In this document: positions 8,797 to 16,304 of the stretch, one piece after another
Layout of the letters: every line of letters begins with the position of its first letter
Numbering within the stretch: the stretch's first letter is position 1
From: Flavobacteriaceae bacterium PS02338
GTDB taxonomy: Bacteria > Bacteroidota > Bacteroidia > Sphingobacteriales > Sphingobacteriaceae
Direction of reading: 5' to 3'
DNA length: 64,000 bases
Assembly: GCA_029959615.1 (NCBI GenBank)
Contig: JASCOD010000006.1
Location: 124,001 to 188,000, forward strand
The notes under the pieces: generated by a model
Database searches by the model: none
Told to the model about the DNA's origin: nothing
What the model saw: only the letters and a program-made list of their open reading frames with translations
Position numbers and translations under genes: made by a program

Positions 8797-8859
8797 TTTT
8801 TTTGATTTTGGTTTTATGCTTTTACGGGTGCAAAATTGCAGTAAAATAAACCATTCTTG

Positions 8860-8888
8860 CAAAAATAATTTTGTTAGTGTATGGTAAA
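8860..8888 (-). promoter_or_regulatory. Candidate promoter of glutamate dehydrogenase gene
   Basis: On the minus strand TTTA, 17 bases, then TATTTTTG (8867-8860), close to the TTTG-N17-23-TAnnTTTG pattern. It would give a leader of about 55 bases. Confidence 0.5.
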
Positions 8889-8934
8889 CACTATAACGTT
8901 TCGGTTCAAAAAAATGTCTCTATAGCGTTTAAAA

Positions 8935-9153
8935 TTAGATTTTGGTGTCAGATTTTTTTTCTAACAATTTCAAACGTTTGTCTAATGTGAAAAGGTAAAA
9001 AAGCAAACCTGCCAAAATAATCACGATACAGATCACTACAATGTAAATTTTTCCGTCGGAACGTAGTTGATCTGCCATCTCAATATCGCTATTTTGAGCT
9101 AACAAATTAAGTGAGGAGAATAGTAGAATAAGTATAGTTAACACTTTTTTCAT
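8935..9153 (-). CDS. CcmD-like small membrane protein
   Basis: A 72-residue protein with an N-terminal signal-like segment (MKKVLTILILLFSSLNLLAQ), a short polar stretch, one membrane helix (residues 36-54) and a charged tail DKRLKLLEKKSD. The pattern helix-then-R/K/E-rich tail and its place just after ccmC match CcmD, which links CcmC to the CcmAB exporter and releases holo-CcmE. The extra signal-like N-terminus is usual for the Bacteroidota form. Sequence is too short for a firm family assignment; position carries much of the argument. Confidence 0.75.
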   Translation of the reverse strand: MKKVLTILILLFSSLNLLAQNSDIEMADQLRSDGKIYIVVICIVIILAGLLFYLFTLDKRLKLLEKKSDTKI

Positions 9154-9237
9154 TGCGATTATATTTTATTTATTAGGAAATGAGGCTGCCATGAGTTTTC
9201 TATAGTTTTTAGTATAGACTCATGGTGATCATCGTTA

Positions 9238-9894
9238 TTAAAGTTGTTTATTTTCTAAAATTTTTGTTCTGAAACGAAGTGTATACACCCAATAGCCTAT
9301 CAATATCCAGCCTAAACAAGCCGGATAAAATACCATTCGCATTCTGCTGTCCAAATCGTAACTATTGAAACCAGGATTACCGCCGTTACCAGGGTGTAGG
9401 GAATCTTGTAATCGAGGCAGTACAAAAAGCAATACCACCATCATTGGGAAGGCGAAAATATTATAGATAGCTGCAATTTTAGCTCTCTTCTGTTCTTCGT
9501 CTATCGCATTGCGCAATACAAAATAGGCGAAGTATAAAAGTAGCGAGATGGCTGCAAAGTTCTGCTTAGGGTCGAAACTCCAAAACTGGCCCCAAGTAAA
9601 CTTGGCCCAGACAGCTCCGGTTACAATACCTAAAATACCAAAAATGACACCGGCATTTGCGCTTTCTACTGCTCTAATGTCGTCAGCTTCGCTTTGTGTG
9701 CCTAAAGACCTCACACTGTACCAAACTGAAATAGTGAAAAGCACTACCATAGCAAACCACATTGGTACGTGGAAATACAAGTTTCTGATTGTTTCGTTGA
9801 GGATAGCTAATCTTGGCACTTCTAATAGTAAACCAGCAATTGCGGTATAGATCACTAAAGCAGCGGCCAATATCTTCCACCAGGTTTTATGCAT
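9238..9894 (-). CDS. ccmC: Heme exporter/handling protein CcmC
   Basis: CcmC presents heme to CcmE in the inner membrane. The 218-residue protein has six membrane helices and a WWD-type motif in the form TWGQFWSFDPKQNFAAIS, near residues 104-121, with conserved histidines before it (YFHVPMWFAM) and after it (DSLHPGN). The family CcsA/CcmC signature is clear. It lies between ccmB (95 bases upstream) and ccmD (84 bases downstream) on the same strand, consistent with one ccmBCD operon. Confidence 0.9.
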   Translation of the reverse strand: MHKTWWKILAAALVIYTAIAGLLLEVPRLAILNETIRNLYFHVPMWFAMVVLFTISVWYSVRSLGTQSEADDIRAVESANAGVIFGILGIVTGAVWAKFTWGQFWSFDPKQNFAAISLLLYFAYFVLRNAIDEEQKRAKIAAIYNIFAFPMMVVLLFVLPRLQDSLHPGNGGNPGFNSYDLDSRMRMVFYPACLGWILIGYWVYTLRFRTKILENKQL

Positions 9895-9988
9895 AAGTTT
9901 TTATCTAGTTGTTAGGGTGTAGGCGTCAGGTATGAGTATTGTCATTTGCGTCTAAATACGCAGGACTTATTACTTAATAACCTAAAAC

Positions 9989-10651
9989 TTAATCTCGCCA
10001 AAGGTAAGGAAATAACAATAAAGCAACTGTCATTACGATTACATTTATCACGGCCAAAAGTCCAATTTCATCTAAACTTACAGATCTATCCAGACCATCC
10101 ATGGCATTTTTAGCAAATTTGATCAATACAATCAATACAGGAATGATGATTGGGAAGCTCAAAATCGCCATTAACATACCTCCGTTGCCAGTTTTCGATG
10201 CTATTGCCGATACCATTGTGAAAATGGTTGAAAAACTTAAGCTACCTAATACTGCTGCAACGAAATACATTAATATGTCGGCTCCCTTTGGAAAATCGAA
10301 CACTAAAGAATAGAATATTAATGCAATGATCGTCAATAAAATCATCAGCAAACTGTTATAGAGCGTTTTGGCAATAATTAAAGCCGCCGGACTTACTAAT
10401 GTATATATATATAACTGTCTGCCTTTGCTTTCTTGAAGGAAGCTCTTTGCGATAGCATTGATAGAGGCAAATAGCATAATGATCCAGAAAAGTGCATTCC
10501 AAGTAATTTTGTCGATAATTTGGAACGACATATAGCATACAAATACGGTAGAAACGACATATAACAAAACACCATTTAACGCATATTTAGAACGCCATTC
10601 TAAAATAATTTCCTTTCTAATTAAATGTTTTACCTGTTGAGCTAGTTGCAT
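9989..10651 (-). CDS. ccmB: Heme exporter permease CcmB
   Basis: CcmB is the permease of the CcmAB ABC transporter that, with CcmC and CcmD, loads heme on CcmE. The 220-residue protein has about six membrane helices and the family opening VKHLIRKEIILEWRSKYALNGVLLY, plus the FPIIIPVLI segment of helix 5. The ATPase subunit CcmA is not beside it; the next gene upstream is a ZIP transporter. A -7 box lies only five bases before the ATG. Confidence 0.9.
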   Translation of the reverse strand: MQLAQQVKHLIRKEIILEWRSKYALNGVLLYVVSTVFVCYMSFQIIDKITWNALFWIIMLFASINAIAKSFLQESKGRQLYIYTLVSPAALIIAKTLYNSLLMILLTIIALIFYSLVFDFPKGADILMYFVAAVLGSLSFSTIFTMVSAIASKTGNGGMLMAILSFPIIIPVLIVLIKFAKNAMDGLDRSVSLDEIGLLAVINVIVMTVALLLFPYLWRD

Positions 10652-10656
10652 TTGGG

Positions 10657-10664
10657 CAAAGATA
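10657..10664 (-). promoter_or_regulatory. Bacteroidota -7 box for ccmB, near-leaderless
   Basis: TATCTTTG on the minus strand, five bases before the ccmB ATG. If used, transcription would begin about at the start codon. Confidence 0.4.
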
Positions 10665-10670
10665 CAATGA

Positions 10671-10772
10671 TTTACGATTTTAGATTTACGATTTTAGAAT
10701 TTTGACGGACTTAACGTAAAAGATAGATTAATACGTTTTAGTATTGAAATCGTAATTCGTAAATCTAAAATC
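10671..10772. repeat. Inverted repeat of a dispersed intergenic word (TTTACGATTTTAG family)
   Basis: GATTTTAGATTTACGA (10676-10691) is repeated exactly inverted at 10757-10772, a 16-bp arm pair around 65 bases. A 23-base word starting at 10671 recurs identically at 37226-37248. It lies between the ZIP stop and the ccmB start and could act as terminator for the ZIP gene. Confidence 0.8.
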
Positions 10773-10778
10773 ATCAAT

Positions 10779-11501
10779 TTAATGATTGTGTCCAGCAAAA
10801 AAGCCTATTAGCGCAATGCCTATCCCTAACAATACCGCCAGCATTTTACGCTTGTTGATTTTATGATCAGCACTTGATTCGAAAAGGATGGTAGTAGATA
10901 TATGTAGGAATATTCCAATTACGATGCCCATGATTTTGTTGAAATAAGCTTCAACGCCACCAAAAGTGCCATTGCTTAATCCTAAGCTTACCCAATAGCC
11001 TAAAGGTGCCATAATGGCGAATAAAATCAGGTAGAATATAATTGAACCTTTTTTAATGTGATTTTGGACTAAAATACTGGCTAAGGCAAAAGCTGCAGGG
11101 ATGTGGTGTAAGGCAATACCGAAGATAAATTCATTATGATGATCTTTTGCTAAGGGCATACCTTCTAAAAAAGCATGTAAGCATAAGCTAACCATGATGC
11201 CGTAAGGAAAGGCGTGGCTGTGCCCATGTTTATGAATGTGGCCGTGTTCTACACCTTCAGAAAATTGCTCTAGAAAAATTTGCAGTAAAAAACCGATGAG
11301 GATATAGATTCCGATTTCATGACCATCCGTACCGCTGTAAGCATCGGGTATTAAGTGTAAAACTGTGATTGCGAAAAGATAAGCTCCACTAAATGATAAA
11401 ATGAGTTTTAATAACTGCGATTTATCATTCTTAACTAAAAAGATGGCTAGTCCGCCTAAGAAAGCAGAGAAAAATAAAATCGAAAACTTCCAAATTTCCA
11501 T
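10779..11501 (-). CDS. ZIP-family divalent metal transporter
   Basis: A 240-residue protein with about eight membrane helices. The metal path residues are in CLHAFLEGMPL (helix 4, H-x3-E) and GIALHHIPAAFALAS (helix 5, HH-P), and the cytoplasmic loop has the histidine-rich EHGHIHKHGHSH. These are the hallmarks of ZIP permeases importing zinc or other divalent cations. It stands alone on the minus strand between the PAP2 gene and ccmB. The transported metal cannot be determined here. Confidence 0.9.
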   Translation of the reverse strand: MEIWKFSILFFSAFLGGLAIFLVKNDKSQLLKLILSFSGAYLFAITVLHLIPDAYSGTDGHEIGIYILIGFLLQIFLEQFSEGVEHGHIHKHGHSHAFPYGIMVSLCLHAFLEGMPLAKDHHNEFIFGIALHHIPAAFALASILVQNHIKKGSIIFYLILFAIMAPLGYWVSLGLSNGTFGGVEAYFNKIMGIVIGIFLHISTTILFESSADHKINKRKMLAVLLGIGIALIGFFAGHNH

Positions 11502-11561
11502 TAGCTACTATATTTGTATTTAACCACCTTAGCTGTCCAAGAAATCACACACTTAATGTGC

Positions 11562-12161
11562 TTAGATTTTTTGGGTCGTTCCTATAATTGTTCGGTTTAA
11601 AAACTTTTTTTCTATGTATCTATAAATAAACGTAGTAAGCAGGCCTAGCGACGTGCCTAATAACATACCGCAAAATACATCAATTGGATAGTGTACACCG
11701 ACGTAAATTTGAGCAAAGCTAATTGATGCTGCCCAAAGAATTCCGATAGGTAAAATGGCTTTCCATTTACGGTAGAAAACACCAATTAGAAATACAGCAA
11801 TACCAAAATGATTAGTTGCATGTGATGAAGGAAAACTTTTGCCACTGCCACAGGGTACACGATGGATAATTTGGTCGGCCAAACTTATTTCGTTACAAGG
11901 CCTTACTCTAGCTACACTGGGTTTAATTATTCTTGAAGAAATTAAATCGCCTAGTGCAAACGTAACTAATACACCACCTATAATATATAAACCTGCTTTT
12001 TTATATTGTTTGATGCAGAAGATTATAATGAAAAGATACAGCGGCGCCCAAAAGAACCGGTTACGTAATAAAGGCATAATCCAATCGAAAAAACCATTGC
12101 TTAATTCGCGATGTATTTTTAAGAATAGTTCTGTGTCTAATTGTAAAAGCTCTTGCATCAT
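11562..12161 (-). CDS. PAP2-family membrane phosphatase
   Basis: A 199-residue integral membrane phosphatase with the tripartite acid phosphatase motif: KPSVARVRP (K-x6-RP), PSSH and a third block VGVHYPIDVFCG with the catalytic histidine and aspartate. Five or six membrane helices surround these. Homologues dephosphorylate undecaprenyl pyrophosphate, phosphatidylglycerophosphate or lipid A. Two adjacent ATGs exist; the first overlaps the methyltransferase stop as ATGA, which suggests translational coupling. Confidence 0.9.
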   Translation of the reverse strand: MMQELLQLDTELFLKIHRELSNGFFDWIMPLLRNRFFWAPLYLFIIIFCIKQYKKAGLYIIGGVLVTFALGDLISSRIIKPSVARVRPCNEISLADQIIHRVPCGSGKSFPSSHATNHFGIAVFLIGVFYRKWKAILPIGILWAASISFAQIYVGVHYPIDVFCGMLLGTSLGLLTTFIYRYIEKKFLNRTIIGTTQKI

Positions 12162-12889
12162 ACTTTTTTACAAACTAGAATTAGGCGGTCTGATTTCAAT
12201 TCATCAAATTCTTCCAAATGGTAGCCGCCAAATTTTTCGATGATCTGTAGACCGCTTTTTTCGAGCATGGTTTCAAAATCACTTAGCGAAAAAGCCTGTA
12301 CTCGTTCTTCGAAAGCATAATCTTTTAATCGATGCTCAAAGTTGATATGTTTGATGATTTTTCCTTCTGATACAAATTTGGAAAGATGAAATTCTATCCC
12401 ATCTATTGTTTTGATTTCTTGATGGGTTAAATTTTTGAGTATTTTTTGCGTATTGAAATAATCAATTACAAAAGTTCCGTCGTCCTTTAGGCTTTTTCTG
12501 AATGCCTTTAACGCATTTACATGGTCTTTCTCCGTTTCGAAATAGCCGAAGCTAGTGAAGAGATTTAATGCAATGTCAAAATAGTTGATGTACGATAGCT
12601 TACGCATATCATGTACATAAAAATGCAGATTCTTTTGCTCGAACTGTTGAGCGAATTTGATGCTCTGTTCTGAAAGATCGATACCAGTAACATCGTAGCC
12701 CTTTTTGTTAAGATAAATGGAATGTCTGCCTCTTCCACAGGCAATATCTACGATCTTGCTGTCCGCTTTCGGCTTAAGGTGAGCAAGTAGATTGTCAATT
12801 AGTAACTCTGCCTCTTCATCATTTCGGTTGCCATAAAGAATATGATAGTATGGCGAATTGAACCAATATTGAAACCACTTACGTTGCAT
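12158..12889 (-). CDS. Class I SAM-dependent methyltransferase
   Basis: A 243-residue methyltransferase with motif I VDIACGRGRHSIYLNKKGYDVTG (residues 46-68), acidic residue after strand 2 (GIDLS) and a motif DIALNLFTSFGYF. The N-terminal WFQYWFNSPYYHILYGNRND is common to a Bacteroidota group of unknown substrate. The last four bases overlap the PAP2 gene. A -7 box TATATTTG lies 21 bases upstream of the ATG. Confidence 0.85.
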   Translation of the reverse strand: MQRKWFQYWFNSPYYHILYGNRNDEEAELLIDNLLAHLKPKADSKIVDIACGRGRHSIYLNKKGYDVTGIDLSEQSIKFAQQFEQKNLHFYVHDMRKLSYINYFDIALNLFTSFGYFETEKDHVNALKAFRKSLKDDGTFVIDYFNTQKILKNLTHQEIKTIDGIEFHLSKFVSEGKIIKHINFEHRLKDYAFEERVQAFSLSDFETMLEKSGLQIIEKFGGYHLEEFDELKSDRLILVCKKV

Positions 12890-12910
12890 TTTTACTAGAT
12901 TTTAAGTCGA

Positions 12911-12918
12911 CAAATATA
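12911..12918 (-). promoter_or_regulatory. Bacteroidota -7 box for methyltransferase-PAP2 pair
   Basis: TATATTTG on the minus strand fits TAnnTTTG exactly, 21 bases before the ATG. No -33 TTG at 17-23 bases. Confidence 0.45.
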
Positions 12919-13095
12919 ATGTTTATGCAATAATGTTGCATATAAAAGTTTGGTGCTATCAGGATTTTGAATAGCTAAAATTAGTGTTATTACCTGTAAA
13001 ATACCAATAAATCAACTACCTAACTCATAGGTTTACTTGAAGTTTAAATTTCAAAATCATGATAATTACCATAAAGTTAAAGCATTTATTTTTCT

Positions 13096-13103
13096 TAATT
13101 TTG
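13096..13103 (+). promoter_or_regulatory. Bacteroidota -7 box for glmM
   Basis: TAATTTTG fits TAnnTTTG and ends 17 bases before the TTG codon chosen as start. Transcription from here would exclude the upstream in-frame start, which supports the TTG choice. Confidence 0.4.
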
Positions 13104-13120
13104 GGCAAAAAATAAACGAC

Positions 13121-14509
13121 TTGACTTTAATTAAATCTATCTCAGGAATTAGGGGTACCATAGGCGGCAAGGCTGGCGATGGTTTAACTCCCATTGATAT
13201 TGTAAAATTTACGGCGGCTTTTGGTTCGTGGGTAATCAGCAAAGCTGATCATAAAAGAATTGTATTGGGCCGTGATGCTCGTATTTCGGGCGAAATGGTA
13301 AATAATCTGGTGATAGGTACTTTACAAGGTTTGGGAATAGAGGTGATAGATCTTGGCTTATCTACCACGCCAACTGTTGAAATTGCAGTGCCTCTAGAAA
13401 AGGCAGCGGGCGGAATTATTCTAACTGCTAGTCACAACCCAAAACAATGGAATGCGTTGAAATTGCTAAATGCAAAAGGCGAATTTATCAGTGATACCGA
13501 CGGTAAGGAGGTTTTGGAAATAGCTGAGAACTCAGATTTCAGTTTTGCTGAGGTGGATGAACTTGGGCAGGTTAGAAAAGATGGTACATATATCCAAAAG
13601 CACATTGATGCGATTTTAGCATTGCCATTAGTAGATGTTGAAGCTATCAAGAAAGCTAACTTCAAGGTAGCTATCGATTGTGTGAATTCTACTGGAGGTA
13701 TCTTTCTTCCACCGTTGTTAAAAGCATTGGGCGTTGATACCGTTTACGAACTTTATTGTGAGCCAAATGGCCAGTTTCCTCACAATCCTGAGCCATTGCC
13801 AGAAAACTTAACAGAAATTGCTAAGGTAGTGCAGCAGAAAAATGCTGATTTAGGTATCGTGGTAGATCCAGATGTAGATAGACTTTGTTTTGTAAATGAA
13901 GATGGTTCTATGTTTGGCGAAGAATATACGTTGGTTGCAGTTGCAGATTATGTTTTGAAGTATACGCCAGGAAACACTGTTTCTAACCTTTCGTCTACGA
14001 GAGCATTAAGAGATGTGACGGAAAAAGCAGGAATGCAATACAATGCTGCTGCGGTAGGAGAGGTAAATGTTGTGAACCAAATGAAGGCTACCAACGCTAT
14101 CATTGGTGGAGAAGGTAACGGTGGTATCATCTATCCAGAGTCGCACTATGGTAGAGATGCCTTAGTAGGGATTGCATTGTTCTTATCGCATTTAGCTAAA
14201 TTTGGTAAGCCTATTTCAGTATTAAGAGCAAGTTATCCATCTTATCATATCTCGAAAAATAAAATTACGCTAACCCCGGATATGGACATCGATGCCTTGT
14301 TAAAAAAGGTGGAAGAGAAATATCAAAAACAGCCATATAGTACGATAGATGGCTTGAAAATTGAGTTTGATAAAGAATGGGTACATTTACGTAGGTCTAA
14401 TACCGAACCTATTATCCGTATCTATAGTGAAGCAGAAAATGAAACTACAGCCGAAAATTTAGCTCAGAAAATCATCTCTGATATTAAGGAGATATTGCAG
14501 ATAAATTAG
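13121..14509 (+). CDS. glmM: Phosphoglucosamine mutase-like phosphohexomutase
   Basis: Alpha-D-phosphohexomutase of 462 residues, converting glucosamine-6-phosphate to glucosamine-1-phosphate on the way to UDP-GlcNAc. Phosphoserine S104 lies in TASHNP; metal loop DPDVDR is at residues 249-254; the sugar loop is GGEGNGG; the phosphate loop is RRSNTEPIIRIYSE near the end. I start at a TTG giving MTLIKSISGIRGTIGG, because the family begins with this segment; the in-frame extension upstream is unlike homologues and precedes a -7 box. Phosphoglucomutase or phosphomannomutase activity is an alternative. Confidence 0.87.
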   Translation: MTLIKSISGIRGTIGGKAGDGLTPIDIVKFTAAFGSWVISKADHKRIVLGRDARISGEMVNNLVIGTLQGLGIEVIDLGLSTTPTVEIAVPLEKAAGGIILTASHNPKQWNALKLLNAKGEFISDTDGKEVLEIAENSDFSFAEVDELGQVRKDGTYIQKHIDAILALPLVDVEAIKKANFKVAIDCVNSTGGIFLPPLLKALGVDTVYELYCEPNGQFPHNPEPLPENLTEIAKVVQQKNADLGIVVDPDVDRLCFVNEDGSMFGEEYTLVAVADYVLKYTPGNTVSNLSSTRALRDVTEKAGMQYNAAAVGEVNVVNQMKATNAIIGGEGNGGIIYPESHYGRDALVGIALFLSHLAKFGKPISVLRASYPSYHISKNKITLTPDMDIDALLKKVEEKYQKQPYSTIDGLKIEFDKEWVHLRRSNTEPIIRIYSEAENETTAENLAQKIISDIKEILQIN

Positions 14510-14514
14510 GAATT

Positions 14515-14586
14515 AGGGGTCAGGTATCAGTAGTCAGGATATAGTTTAACTATCACTGATACCTAACCCCTGACACCTGACCACTG
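14515..14586. repeat. Intergenic word repeats (CAGGTATCAG family) forming a hairpin
   Basis: AGGGGTCAGGTATCAGT (14515-14531) pairs with ACTGATACCTAACCCCT (14555-14571), 16 of 17 bases, and further copies of the same words follow up to 14586. Related words occur at 2176, 2831, 3135, 9905, 45645 and 63905. Confidence 0.75.
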
Positions 14587-14611
14587 AATAAAAACTAACA
14601 CACTTATAAAA

Positions 14612-15760
14612 ATGAAACGAGTTTATTTAGACAATGCCGCTACCACGCCGCTCGATCCGGTTGTAGTTGCAGAAATGACCAACGTAATGACCAACTACTT
14701 TGGAAATCCATCTGCAATACATGCTTTGGGACGTGAGGTAAGAACTTTGGTAGAGAAAGCACGGAAAACTGTGGCAACCCTACTTAATGCGTCGCCTTCC
14801 GAAATTTTCTTTACTTCTGGTGGTACGGAGGCCGATAATACCGCTATACGTTGTGGTATTGCTGCATATGGTATAAAACATGCCATTACCTCTAAAATTG
14901 AGCACCATGCGGTAGAACATACTTTAAATATGCTGCTTAAAGATGGCGTTATCGATAAATTGAGTTTTGTTAATATAGATGAAAAGGGAAATGTTGATTA
15001 TGCGCATTTAGAAGAATTGTTGCAGAATAACGATCGTACTTTTGTTTCTTTAATGCATGCAAACAATGAGTTGGGCACTTTAACGGATATGACAAAAGTG
15101 GGGGATTTGTGCGAAAAGTATAATGCTATTTATCACGCTGATACTGTACAAACGATGGGGCATTACACACATGATGTACGTCAGTTAAAAGCACATTTTA
15201 TTGTTTGTGCGGCACACAAGTTACACGGGCCAAAAGGCGTAGGTTTCTTGTACGTTAATAATAGCATAAAAATTCCACCAATGATTTATGGAGGTGCACA
15301 AGAACGTAATATGCGTGGAGGTACTGAAAACGTGTACGGCATTGTTGGTTTGGCAAAAGCTTTAGAAATCGCTTATACAGAAATGGGAGAGCATCAGCAA
15401 CATGTACAAGCCTTAAAAGATTACATGAAAGAGCAGCTGCTGGCCGAAGTTCCAGATATCGCTTTTAATGGTGAAACTGATGCAGATAAAAGTTTGTATA
15501 CTGTTTTGAACGTTTCTTTTCCGGAAATGGATATGGCTGATATGCTGTTATTCAATTTAGATATCAACGGTATTTGTGCTTCCGGCGGTAGTGCCTGTTC
15601 GTCTGGTTCTAACATAGGATCGCATGTGTTAAACGGCATCAAAGCAGATCCAAATCGTCCTGCAGTACGTTTCTCTTTTAGTAAATATACGACTAAAGAA
15701 GAGATAGATTATACATTAGAAAAGATTAAAATGGTAGTTAAGCAGAATGCTTTAGCTTAA
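14612..15760 (+). CDS. Cysteine desulfurase (NifS/IscS family)
   Basis: A PLP enzyme of 382 residues that takes sulfur from cysteine for Fe-S clusters and thiolation. It shows the family N-terminus VYLDNAATTPLDP, the GGTEADN cofactor loop, the PLP lysine K203 in CAAHKLHGPKG, the MRGGTENV segment and the active-site cysteine C329 in GGSACSSGS. This is a group I desulfurase with a flexible catalytic loop. The gene stands alone with its own terminator; its likely partners fdx and iscX are about 11 kb away on the other strand. Confidence 0.92.
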   Translation: MKRVYLDNAATTPLDPVVVAEMTNVMTNYFGNPSAIHALGREVRTLVEKARKTVATLLNASPSEIFFTSGGTEADNTAIRCGIAAYGIKHAITSKIEHHAVEHTLNMLLKDGVIDKLSFVNIDEKGNVDYAHLEELLQNNDRTFVSLMHANNELGTLTDMTKVGDLCEKYNAIYHADTVQTMGHYTHDVRQLKAHFIVCAAHKLHGPKGVGFLYVNNSIKIPPMIYGGAQERNMRGGTENVYGIVGLAKALEIAYTEMGEHQQHVQALKDYMKEQLLAEVPDIAFNGETDADKSLYTVLNVSFPEMDMADMLLFNLDINGICASGGSACSSGSNIGSHVLNGIKADPNRPAVRFSFSKYTTKEEIDYTLEKIKMVVKQNALA

Positions 15761-15780
15761 TCGTTAAACATCTAATATAG

Positions 15781-15815
15781 AAATAGAGCAATCAGTTAGG
15801 TTGCTCTATTTTTTT
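15781..15815 (+). terminator. Rho-independent terminator of cysteine desulfurase gene
   Basis: AAATAGAGCAA (15781-15791) pairs perfectly with TTGCTCTATTT (15801-15811), loop 9, followed by a T run. Confidence 0.92.
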
Positions 15816-16007
15816 GTCCCTAACATAAGCCTCATAGGTTTTCTCTAAACTCGCCCTAGATATTTTAGAGAAAAATCATCCAATCGATTATTTGTCGCCA
15901 AAACATTAACTAAACTTGCGTTTTTTTATTAGTATTGTATTTACAACCTATGTTGTTTATCAATATAGAAACAATCAACCTTTTATAAACCTTTCGAACC
16001 TTTAATT

Positions 16008-16304
16008 ATGCATGTAAACAGCACAACTGAGGAAAAGGAAATCGTAACGCGTCAAAAATCTAAATTGGGTGTACGATTATTCTTCATATACTTAATCTGC
16101 TATGCAGGTTTCGTTATCCTTGGTGTATTTAAGTATGAACTATTAGCTACAACAGTGTTTTCGGGATTAAATTTGGCCGTAGTTTACGGCATAGGTTTAA
16201 TTGTATTTGCCGTTATTATGGGCATTATATACAATTATTATTGCACTAAATATGAAGATGAGGCCGAAAAGGCGGATGAGTTAATTAAGGAGGATAAAAA
16301 ATGA
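16008..16304 (+). CDS. DUF485 membrane protein (YjcH-like)
   Basis: A 98-residue protein with two membrane helices (about residues 25-45 and 58-80) and a highly charged tail rich in Asp, Glu and Lys. DUF485 proteins are encoded next to acetate symporters (yjcH-actP) and are thought to assist them. It overlaps the symporter gene by four bases (ATGA). The coupling region contains AAGGAGG at 16287-16293, seven bases before the symporter ATG, a strong Shine-Dalgarno sequence that is rare in this phylum. Confidence 0.88.
   Translation: MHVNSTTEEKEIVTRQKSKLGVRLFFIYLICYAGFVILGVFKYELLATTVFSGLNLAVVYGIGLIVFAVIMGIIYNYYCTKYEDEAEKADELIKEDKK
16287..16293 (+). promoter_or_regulatory. Strong Shine-Dalgarno sequence before the symporter start
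   Basis: AAGGAGG seven bases upstream of the ATG at 16301. Few other starts in this window have such a sequence. Confidence 0.6.

Noticed and set aside
11839..12243. 134-residue open frame opposite the PAP2 gene
   Set aside because: Antisense to PAP2 motifs and crossing two real genes.
15916..15938. Possible promoter before the DUF485 gene (CTTG ... TAGTATTG)
   Set aside because: The spacing between the two boxes is only about 11 bases and the -7 box has a mismatch.
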